A stretch of DNA of 25,036 bases from a virus: the IMG/VR virus record IMGVR_UViG_3300032360_000049, positions 1 to 25,036 of that record, one strand, 5' to 3'. Made by a program: the position numbers and the translations under genes. The notes under the pieces are model-generated. The model was not told the origin of the DNA. It ran no database searches and saw only the letters and a program-made list of their open reading frames with translations. This document shows positions 18,241 to 25,036 of the stretch, piece by piece. How positions within the stretch are numbered: position 1 is the first letter of the stretch; the number at the start of each line of letters is the position of its first letter.

Positions 18241-18621
18241 TTAAATATATTTATATTTTTCATGATCGCTGTCTAGTGTTTTATAATTACACCTCAATTC
18301 TTCGTCTTTGTCAATATCTTTCAAAGCAAATCCAGCATGAGAAATATTAGGATTATTAGAGTGATTAATAAATCTATCCTGATCTAAAGATACATAAAGA
18401 TGATCCGATCCAAGAGGTTCCTCATAACCATAAGTCAATAAAAAGTTACAAATAACTTTAGGATAAGTCAAAACCTCTTTTTTTGAAAAATTTACCTCAA
18501 ATTTTTTAGCTAACTGAGAATCATAATCACAAATCTGAGAACCTTTTTTAATAGGTGTATTTGCAAAAACTCCGATACCGTGGATTTTACTTCGGCTTAA
18601 GTAGGTATCGAGTAAGATCAT
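18241..18621 (-). CDS. SET-domain protein, second of two
   Basis: A 126-residue SET protein with SRSKIHGIGVFANTPIKKG (9-27), DRFINHSNNPNIS (82-94) and KDEELRCNYKTLD (105-117), the three regions expected for cofactor and lysine binding. It is diverged in sequence from the SET protein at 10160-10513 and has a longer middle (residues 30-80). That points to distinct targets rather than a recent copy. It is encoded just before the 217-residue gene. Methyltransferase activity is inferred from the motifs. Confidence 0.88.
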   Translation of the reverse strand: MILLDTYLSRSKIHGIGVFANTPIKKGSQICDYDSQLAKKFEVNFSKKEVLTYPKVICNFLLTYGYEEPLGSDHLYVSLDQDRFINHSNNPNISHAGFALKDIDKDEELRCNYKTLDSDHEKYKYI

Positions 18622-18634
18622 GACCAGGCATTAA

Positions 18635-18736
18635 TTATTTAATTAAAGCGATTATTGCAATAACAACGACGACTATAATAACAGATTTCTGTTTATTAGC
18701 TTTAGCCCATGTTAGTACTTTTTTTATATGGTCCAT
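18635..18736 (-). CDS. Single-span membrane microprotein, 33 aa
   Basis: The ORF begins MDHIKKVLTWAKANKQKSVI and ends with one hydrophobic segment (IIVVVVIAIIALI). GGAG lies six bases before the ATG, good evidence for translation. It lies between the DNA polymerase and SET genes with no overlap on either side. Function unknown. Confidence 0.65.
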   Translation of the reverse strand: MDHIKKVLTWAKANKQKSVIIVVVVIAIIALIK

Positions 18737-18745
18737 AGTTTTCTC

Positions 18746-20848
18746 CTATTTTTCTTTTAATGTACCCCAATTTTCCCCTTTTTTATAGTTAACTTTGTTA
18801 TTAATTATAAGAGGAATAGCGGTTTCCATTGTTTCTTGTACAATTGCAGCCTCTTTATCATTTTTTATAGACAGACACAACTCATCATGTATTTGTATTC
18901 GTGGTAAAATTCCCTTTTCATATAAATTTACCATTGCTTTTTTAGTCATATCAGCTGCACTACCTTGAATGAGTCTATTTAAAGCTTTGTATGTAAATGC
19001 TGGTGTGTAATGTTTATCAAAATTTTTCATGTAATCTGGGGGTATCTTTTTATCCTTATACATTTTAGTTACTTGAGCCGAATAAGCAGTTTGTGCATCT
19101 TCTTTTGTTAATAGAGGTACTGGCTCATATCTATTAATTTTATTATTCCATTTTCGATCTTGTGTTTCCCACTTGTTAAACCTACAGAATCTATCTTCCA
19201 GCGTAAATAGTAATTTATGTTTTTCTGCAAACTGAATTAAGTCTTGAGATAGCTGTCTTACAAAAGGTGCATTGTTATGATACGTATTAAATAATTTAGT
19301 AGCTTTATCTTTATCTAGGTTTAATTCTTTTTGTAATTTTATTTTTCCCATACCATAGAAGAGGCCTAGGTTAATGGTCTTGGCCGTGATCCGTGGTATT
19401 TTAGCCATGTCTGCCACAGTCTGGTGAAAATCTACATCGGATTTTCTGTAAGCTTCTTCAATTTTCTCTAAACTTTTTATTAAATTAGTAGGTAAAACTT
19501 CATCATCCGGATCTATTTCTCTTTCTAAATATATTTTTAAAGCGTAATGAACAACAATCCGTGGCTCTTGTTGTGAGTAATCAAATGACCCCCACGTACA
19601 CCCTTCATCAGGTATAAAAAGCTCTCTCATTTTTTTACCAATAAAACCTTTAGAAGGTATTTGTTGTAGGTTAGGGTTAGACATAGAAAATCTACCAGTA
19701 ACCGTACCCCCATCATCAGATCTTATCTGATTAATATCTGCATGTATTTTACCTTCATGTACAAAGTCTAATAAACCTTCAATAAAAGTATTTTCTGTTT
19801 TGTCAAAGTTTCTAGCTTTAACAATTAATCTTAGAAAATGATTCTTGTGTGTTGATAAATAATCTTTAGGAAGCTTAGGTATTGTAGATTTAATTGTTTC
19901 TGTTTTAACTTTACCAGTTTCTTTATCAATAATAGGTTTACCATCTTTGTCTTTTAGTTTTTTTTCTTTATCTTTTGTTGTTTCGTAGTCAGTTATTTTT
20001 TGATGATCAAGTAATTTTTTAATAGAAGACGCTGCCCAAATTTCTATCTTAACTCCTGTTCTTCTTTCAATATAATTAATAATATTTTGTTTTGTTTTCT
20101 TTAAACGTTTACCAAACGCCTCAGCTTTTTCGACATCTATTTTAACTCCCTCAAACTTCATGTCAACTAGGCACGGAAACAATTTAGTTTCTAATTCAAA
20201 AATCTTTCTACATGTTTTTTCTTTTTTTGTTTTAGGATCTGTGTATAATACTTTGTCTAATTTTTTTTCAAATAACTCCCACAGCTTTAAAGTTAACTTT
20301 ACATCTTGTTCTGCATAATCTTTTACTAAGTGATGCGGAAGTTTATGCATGTTGGTCATAGGATCTTTTATCATTCCCTTAGACCATTTTAAAACTTTAG
20401 CTGTCAAATCATATTTGTATTTAGAGCCAATCTTATAGTCTTTTGCTAAAGAATCTAAACTGTATCTCATTCTTGTTTCGTCAATTACCGAAGCTGCGAT
20501 CATGGTGTCGAGCAATGGTCCTTGTGGCATCTCTCCAGTTGCCGATCTAATCCAGCAAACGTCGTACATGGCATTGTGAAAAACCTTGCGCAAACCCTTG
20601 TTTTTAAACACTTTTTCGTTTAAATAATCCCATGTTTCTTTGGTGTTTAAATTAGCCGTCATGTGATGGGCAATAGGAAAATAAAGAGTTTGATTCTTGG
20701 TAGCTATGGCTATGCCGCAAACAAAACCATCTTTTCTAATTGCGCCTAACCCTTTTGTTTTTAAATTAGGATCATATGTTTCTAAGTCAATTGCAACGGT
20801 ATCTATGTCTGTTAAATCTAGATCAGTTAGTTGTGGAACTTCACACAT
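18746..20848 (-). CDS. polA: DNA polymerase I (family A) with 3'-5' exonuclease
   Basis: This is the replicative polymerase. Numbering from the ATG at 20869, exonuclease motifs are IDLETYD (27-33), FHNAMYDVCW (97-106) and DYAEQD (184-189). Polymerase motifs are SFDYSQQEPR (428-437, motif A), ITAKTINLGLFYGMG (494-508, motif B) and QIHDEL (659-664, motif C). In motif B the position equivalent to E. coli Phe762 is Leu. There is no 5' nuclease domain, as in many phages. I take ATG 20848 as start (700 aa) because GGAAG lies about 9 bases upstream and it overlaps the DUF3310 gene by only 8 bases. Confidence 0.97.
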   Translation of the reverse strand: MCEVPQLTDLDLTDIDTVAIDLETYDPNLKTKGLGAIRKDGFVCGIAIATKNQTLYFPIAHHMTANLNTKETWDYLNEKVFKNKGLRKVFHNAMYDVCWIRSATGEMPQGPLLDTMIAASVIDETRMRYSLDSLAKDYKIGSKYKYDLTAKVLKWSKGMIKDPMTNMHKLPHHLVKDYAEQDVKLTLKLWELFEKKLDKVLYTDPKTKKEKTCRKIFELETKLFPCLVDMKFEGVKIDVEKAEAFGKRLKKTKQNIINYIERRTGVKIEIWAASSIKKLLDHQKITDYETTKDKEKKLKDKDGKPIIDKETGKVKTETIKSTIPKLPKDYLSTHKNHFLRLIVKARNFDKTENTFIEGLLDFVHEGKIHADINQIRSDDGGTVTGRFSMSNPNLQQIPSKGFIGKKMRELFIPDEGCTWGSFDYSQQEPRIVVHYALKIYLEREIDPDDEVLPTNLIKSLEKIEEAYRKSDVDFHQTVADMAKIPRITAKTINLGLFYGMGKIKLQKELNLDKDKATKLFNTYHNNAPFVRQLSQDLIQFAEKHKLLFTLEDRFCRFNKWETQDRKWNNKINRYEPVPLLTKEDAQTAYSAQVTKMYKDKKIPPDYMKNFDKHYTPAFTYKALNRLIQGSAADMTKKAMVNLYEKGILPRIQIHDELCLSIKNDKEAAIVQETMETAIPLIINNKVNYKKGENWGTLKEK

Positions 20849-21122
20849 TATTTTTCTTCCATTTGTCATAGCCTTTAACCCAGTCGGTGGATTGTGGTTC
20901 TTTTAGTTTTTTTCCCTTGGGATAATCTCTATCGATTGCCATCTGACAGTAGTGAATTGCTTTTTCCAAATCTTGCTTTTGTCCTTTCTGTTTGTGTCTG
21001 CACAAATATTTTATAGCGTTTCCTTCTGCAAAAGGTAAATTATTTTTGTTAATAAATTCAGAGGGCTGTATAACCATGGATTGATAATGAGATCCTCCGA
21101 TTTGTTTATCGTATGGTTTCAT
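20841..21122 (-). CDS. DUF3310 family protein, 93 aa
   Basis: The conserved DUF3310 core is clear: YDKQIGGSHYQSM, IQPSEFINKNNLPFAEGNAI, KYLCRHKQKGQKQDLEKAIH. The family is common in phage genomes and is sometimes labelled a nucleotide kinase, but no activity is certain. Its position between the helicase and polymerase genes, coupled by short overlaps (ATGA at 21119), supports a role near DNA synthesis or nucleotide supply. Confidence 0.92.
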   Translation of the reverse strand: MKPYDKQIGGSHYQSMVIQPSEFINKNNLPFAEGNAIKYLCRHKQKGQKQDLEKAIHYCQMAIDRDYPKGKKLKEPQSTDWVKGYDKWKKNNV

Positions 21123-22744
21123 ATTGATCGTACTCCTAACTTTCTATTTGTTGTTGATGCTAATTCCCAGTAATCAAAAACTCCTCTACTATAAGCTGTA
21201 TATTCTAATCTCAACTGTGTATGAAAGTCTTCGGCTCTAGTCATGGTATGGTCCACGATAACATTATCAAAGGTTAAACCTTTTACCTGGTGTATGTTTC
21301 CATAAAAAATTTGACTAGGTTTATCATTGTCAAATCCGTTAGCTAAAACTCTTTTTATATACTGTAGTTTTTCTTTACCTCCTACAATGTCGCTAGGCAC
21401 ACGAATTAAATCGAAATCTGTATATTGTTTACAATCTTCTTTTAATAATTTTAAATTAATTAGTTCATCTATTGTGTAATCTTTCTCAATCCAATCTTTA
21501 AAATCATATTCACCTTTACCGCGCACTATAACTGTTCCCCCAATGTAATCCCAAAAATCTTTAATTTGTCTAAGGTGCATTGGTTTTCCTTGCACAAAAT
21601 CTGGCCATACATAATGAGAGTTTATTTCTTTTTTAGATGCGTGAGGAGAGCAACCAACCATAGAATATTCTAAACCCATCCTTGATAAAAATTTTGTAGC
21701 ACGATTGTCGCTTGGAGTTCCCCTGTAAGTAAACAAAAATGTTTGAGTAGTATTTTTTATTTTATTTAATAAGATATCTAAATGAGTAGAGCCTCTTTCT
21801 AAATAAGGTAAGTAATAACCCATTCCTTTAATTGTTTCTCCTATGTGTCCCACGCCATGTTCCTTTCGGTACTTAGCTGGTGTCCATATTCTATGTGAAT
21901 TCCATTTATCCCACACAGGCTTAATAACTTTTTTACATTTTGTATTTATTGCTTCACTACATCTTAATCCTTCTTTTAATTCAAAATAAGGTTTAGACGC
22001 TAGCTTATGAAAGTAATTAGGGTTGGATCCCGCATATTCAAATAAAGTTTGATCCGCATCTCCAACTAAATAAAAATGTCCATCTTTTACATTAGTCGCC
22101 ATTTTTTCAATAGCTTTTGTTTGAGGTACATTACTGTCTTGGCATTCATCTATAATTACTGCATCTATATCTGGATCCTCTAGATCTGGATTAAGAAATC
22201 TTTCTATCATATCAGAATAGTCTTCTCTGCGATAAAGTTTTTTATAGTCTTCATAAATTTTAAATAATTCTTTCATTACTTCTAAACCATAAGGTCGGTA
22301 ATCGTCCTGATCGCATTTTCTCCAATATTCATCATAAGAAAGGCCACGTCCTTTTGCATCTGATCTAAATCTATAGAGAGCATGTTTTTCAATATCAGGA
22401 TTCCTATCGTCATTAAAATGTCTGTTTTTTTCAATTAACTTTTTGTGATCCTCTAATTTTGTTTTTTCTAATTTGCCCTCTAGAGATGGTCGATTTCTAC
22501 AATAGTGATGAATAGTACCAATAGTTTTTCTTAATTCTTTTTTAGTGACTTCCTTCATTTTTGGTAATTTATGTACAGCTTCTAAAATTTGTTCAGCGGC
22601 TACATTTGTATGAGATAAGATAAGTATTTTTTTGTAATCATATTCAACTAACAGTTCTTCAAAAAGTCCTACTATATAAACATGGGTCTTACCTGTACCT
22701 GGAGGACCTGCAATAAATCTAGGCTCTATCTTTTTCAAAGTCAT
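21119..22744 (-). CDS. SF1 DNA helicase, UvrD/Rep-like
   Basis: A 541-residue helicase with Walker A GPPGTGKT (13-20), motif Ia ILSHTNVAA (42-50), Walker B AVIIDECQDS (195-204) and motif III FYLVGDADQTLFEYAG (224-239). Near the C-terminus are motif V QVKGLTFDNVIVDH (486-499) and motif VI EYTAYSRG (514-521). These define superfamily 1. It probably unwinds duplex ahead of the polymerase or in recombination. It is joined to the primase gene by a 26-base overlap. No DnaB-like or T7-like replicative helicase is present in the window. Confidence 0.95.
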   Translation of the reverse strand: MTLKKIEPRFIAGPPGTGKTHVYIVGLFEELLVEYDYKKILILSHTNVAAEQILEAVHKLPKMKEVTKKELRKTIGTIHHYCRNRPSLEGKLEKTKLEDHKKLIEKNRHFNDDRNPDIEKHALYRFRSDAKGRGLSYDEYWRKCDQDDYRPYGLEVMKELFKIYEDYKKLYRREDYSDMIERFLNPDLEDPDIDAVIIDECQDSNVPQTKAIEKMATNVKDGHFYLVGDADQTLFEYAGSNPNYFHKLASKPYFELKEGLRCSEAINTKCKKVIKPVWDKWNSHRIWTPAKYRKEHGVGHIGETIKGMGYYLPYLERGSTHLDILLNKIKNTTQTFLFTYRGTPSDNRATKFLSRMGLEYSMVGCSPHASKKEINSHYVWPDFVQGKPMHLRQIKDFWDYIGGTVIVRGKGEYDFKDWIEKDYTIDELINLKLLKEDCKQYTDFDLIRVPSDIVGGKEKLQYIKRVLANGFDNDKPSQIFYGNIHQVKGLTFDNVIVDHTMTRAEDFHTQLRLEYTAYSRGVFDYWELASTTNRKLGVRSI

Positions 22745-24203
22745 CTATCAAACCTCCTGTCTCTTCTACGTATTCTCCCTCTATTACTAAATCTTCAATT
22801 GGAAATTCTGGGTTGTTAATCTTCCAAGCTGGACAAGACTTTCCGAGATACTTTCCATGATTCTTTTTCGCTTGTAATATATCTTGAATCTTCAGTACAA
22901 GATCCACTCTTTCAAGATTTACTTTTTGACTATGAAGATAATCTTCAAAATTATCTAAATTAAATTCTAAAAAGTTTTTTTGTTGATTAAAGTAGGGCAT
23001 TTTATAATTTGCTAATTCTTTCTTATTTGTAAAAACTTTGACTCTGCTAATATAACTCGTAAAATGTTTTTTAAATACTAAGTTGTTATCTGCGTCGTCT
23101 TCCCAATCTTTAGATTGAATTCGTTTTTCAAATTTCATTTTCATTATTTCTTCAAACTGAGCGGGCTTCATTTTAGGGATCCATACTTGAGCCTGAGAAA
23201 TAACCGCATCATAAAATGCTTTTTGGTTCATTAGTGTTTGGCCATCGACAATAATAGTTTTCTCAAAAATTTCATTTTCTAATTTACCAGTAACTTTTAT
23301 TTTGTATCTATTTTGACCATACTGAATAATGTCTCCGATAGATTCATCTGCAAGTATTTTAACATCGGCTAAAGATTTATCCTCTGCTCCTATCCAACTA
23401 AATATTGTTGCGATGGATTGTGCTTTACATTCTACTATTTCTGCAATCTTTGGCATTCCAAATTGTCTTTTAGAGGTTCTAGTAGAGGAGCCTTTAGTTC
23501 TTCTGTTTTCGGCTTCATCATCATTTGATATAACCGCGATGTCATAAATAAAATCATTAATTTCTGCATCATCCCAATCAGTCTGTTTAATTAGAACTCC
23601 GGCTATAGCGGTACAATACTCATCTCTTTGACCTTTGTGTGCATATAAAACTGATAAAGCAGTAGCCAAAGCTATTTTTCGTAAAACTTTATTTAGATCT
23701 CCAACATATTCCGTAAACCCTTCGTACTTCTCCCATCTTACATGTTCATGATTTTTACTATGTAACGATTCGGGAGCTATTGTGTAATTTGATTCACCAC
23801 TTCTTATTTCACATAAACACTTTCCATGTGCAGCATGTTCAACATATCTATTTAGTTCGTTTGGTAATGTAAATTGTTGTGCAGTTAATTTTTGTTTCCA
23901 TACATAATGGCTAGTCGGGTTGTGATCTCTACCAAAAATAGCATCGCATCCTATTATCCATTTTTTTGCAAACTCTTTTGCACGAGAGTGATCAATATCA
24001 AGATCAACTAAAGTGTCTAATCTTAATCCTAATTCTTTATCTAAATATCTACTTTTCCATTCTTCTTTCGTTATTGTAAAATTTGTATCACTCCATTGCT
24101 TGACTACAGCTTTACCCCCTTCACAAGGAATAAGGGTATGTCCAAGATCATACCAATCCTCATAAGTGGTCGGACCACTATTAATTTTTTTTTCATCAAT
24201 CAT
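22719..24203 (-). CDS. AEP-type primase-polymerase
   Basis: From ATG 24203 the product has 494 residues. An archaeo-eukaryotic primase domain is visible near the N-terminus: LGLRLDTLVDLDID (metal-binding DxD), NPTSHYVWK and CEIRSGESNYTIAP. A helical C-terminal part is of the kind found after primases (YAHKGQRDEYCTAIAGVLIK). There is no Walker A, so the helicase function is in the separate SF1 gene. A TTG 15 codons upstream would extend it, but that start has no clear signal and lies in a GC-rich hairpin (GGGCGG/CCGCCC). Role: primer synthesis at the phage fork. Confidence 0.85.
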   Translation of the reverse strand: MIDEKKINSGPTTYEDWYDLGHTLIPCEGGKAVVKQWSDTNFTITKEEWKSRYLDKELGLRLDTLVDLDIDHSRAKEFAKKWIIGCDAIFGRDHNPTSHYVWKQKLTAQQFTLPNELNRYVEHAAHGKCLCEIRSGESNYTIAPESLHSKNHEHVRWEKYEGFTEYVGDLNKVLRKIALATALSVLYAHKGQRDEYCTAIAGVLIKQTDWDDAEINDFIYDIAVISNDDEAENRRTKGSSTRTSKRQFGMPKIAEIVECKAQSIATIFSWIGAEDKSLADVKILADESIGDIIQYGQNRYKIKVTGKLENEIFEKTIIVDGQTLMNQKAFYDAVISQAQVWIPKMKPAQFEEIMKMKFEKRIQSKDWEDDADNNLVFKKHFTSYISRVKVFTNKKELANYKMPYFNQQKNFLEFNLDNFEDYLHSQKVNLERVDLVLKIQDILQAKKNHGKYLGKSCPAWKINNPEFPIEDLVIEGEYVEETGGLIDDFEKDRA

Positions 24204-24253
24204 AATTTTTATGGGCGGATCCACTCTCGCTTCGCCGCCCACTCCCAAGGGAA

Positions 24254-25018
24254 CTATAAATTGATTGTCTTTTTAGTTGCTTCCTGATTTTCGGGTTTAA
24301 CTTTTACTAAACCTTTGCTATTTTTTTCAGCAAAGCTTTTAGCAATCGCATAAACACCTTTATCGGTAACCGGTCCCACTTTAGACACATCCCAACCAAA
24401 CCATGTTCCTTTGTCATTCGACATTTGAACAGTTTTTAGATTATAAATGTGGCTGTATGTTGGCGGTGTGAATAAGCCATTTTTACCTTGTAGCTTAAGA
24501 CCCATCATGATTGAATTCCATTTACGACTAATCTTTAATTGAGTAGCCTTCATAGATATCAAAGCTGTTGATGGACTTTTACCCATAAGAATCACAAAGT
24601 GATTCGCAGTATTTTCCAGATAATTACCATTAGGTAATCTATCCTTCCAAGATTTATCACGAGTAGTTGTACTCACGATATCACTATCCGCACTATGGAT
24701 TGCTACAGGAGCATTTCCAGATTGACCTCTGTCTTGCCATTCGACATATTGTCTTTCATAATGGACTGGTATAATATTTATACCTTTTGATCCATCATAA
24801 AGCTCTTTGGTCACGCTGTTTACAATCATTCCAGGTTCTGCGCCGCTAATAAACTTAGCATTCTGTTTATTAACCTCTGGAGATAATTGTCCCAAAACTT
24901 TCAGAAATGGTAATGCAAGATCTTCTTGCGTCATATTCTGAGAGCCCGCATTTGCATCAGCTTCGAATAGATTCGTAGCCAAAGCACCTGCTTCTTCTTT
25001 TTTTTGTACTTGGTTCAT
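24254..25018 (-). CDS. Putative ssDNA-binding/replication accessory protein, 254 aa
   Basis: The product has an N-terminus with MTQEDLALPFLKVLGQLSPE, a beta-rich core (INIIPVHYERQYVEW and NHFVILMGKSPSTALISM), and LKISRKWNSIMMG near residues 172-184. I know such proteins from marine phages next to replication genes, sometimes called ssDNA-binding proteins, but no diagnostic motif confirms that. AAGGAAAC lies upstream at a suitable distance. It leads the replication operon within the window, and its promoter must lie outside. Confidence 0.75.
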   Translation of the reverse strand: MNQVQKKEEAGALATNLFEADANAGSQNMTQEDLALPFLKVLGQLSPEVNKQNAKFISGAEPGMIVNSVTKELYDGSKGINIIPVHYERQYVEWQDRGQSGNAPVAIHSADSDIVSTTTRDKSWKDRLPNGNYLENTANHFVILMGKSPSTALISMKATQLKISRKWNSIMMGLKLQGKNGLFTPPTYSHIYNLKTVQMSNDKGTWFGWDVSKVGPVTDKGVYAIAKSFAEKNSKGLVKVKPENQEATKKTINL

Positions 25019-25036
25019 GTTTATTGTTTCCTTTTT

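Noticed and set aside
24204-24248. TTG-started extension of the primase
   Set aside because: It is translated from a GC-rich hairpin with no ribosome-binding site, and the extension (GVGGEARVDPP) looks non-conserved.

Overview
The window reads as part of the genome of a tailed double-stranded DNA phage infecting a marine bacterium, most likely an uncultured pelagic phage whose host is an AT-rich alphaproteobacterium of the SAR11 type. The evidence is the gene content: terminase large and small subunits, a family A DNA polymerase, an AEP primase-polymerase, an SF1 helicase, a RecB-like exonuclease, DUF3310, Gp88 and many tiny overlapping ORFs. The sequence is AT-rich and genes are joined by ATGA or TAATG overlaps. 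I see no integrase, insertion sequence, CRISPR array, tRNA or rRNA. The host is an inference from general resemblance to marine phage genes, not from a search.

Layout: almost everything is on the minus strand, so transcription runs from high to low coordinates. 18.6-25.0 kb is the replication module (ssDNA-binding-like protein, primase, SF1 helicase, DUF3310, DNA polymerase I). 12.2-18.6 kb holds envelope-directed and metal-binding proteins: two small lipoproteins, several single-span or signal-peptide proteins, a 514-residue Glu-rich exported protein, a metallothionein-like protein, zinc ribbons and a SET-domain protein. 9.3-12.2 kb holds a PD-(D/E)XK exonuclease, a second SET protein, an HNH-like nuclease, a LAGLIDADG-like protein lacking the usual catalytic acid, and several microproteins. 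6.5-8.8 kb holds a VRR-NUC-type nuclease, a coiled-coil operon, and the terminase small subunit on the plus strand. 0-4.3 kb holds small hypothetical genes and then the terminase large subunit, followed by a gene that runs off the left edge.

There are two plus-strand islands. One, at 5.0-6.6 kb, looks less AT-rich than its surroundings, carries a Gp88 gene, and is interleaved with arrays of a 7-base repeat of the form NCAAGCN. The other is terS alone. A third lone plus-strand gene lies at 12.77 kb.

Two long non-coding stretches are heavily structured. The stretch at 4.39-4.99 kb contains three successive large hairpins sharing the arm ACTGATCCC. The stretch at 8.84-9.30 kb contains 21-bp tandem repeats, a branched hairpin, a strong terminator and paired hairpins. 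Three strikingly similar minus-strand sigma70-type promoters (TTGAC[A/T]-17 bp-TATA with ATCC just before the -10) sit at 7.85, 12.75 and 13.46 kb. Two of them place the start codon six bases past the -10, which predicts leaderless mRNAs.
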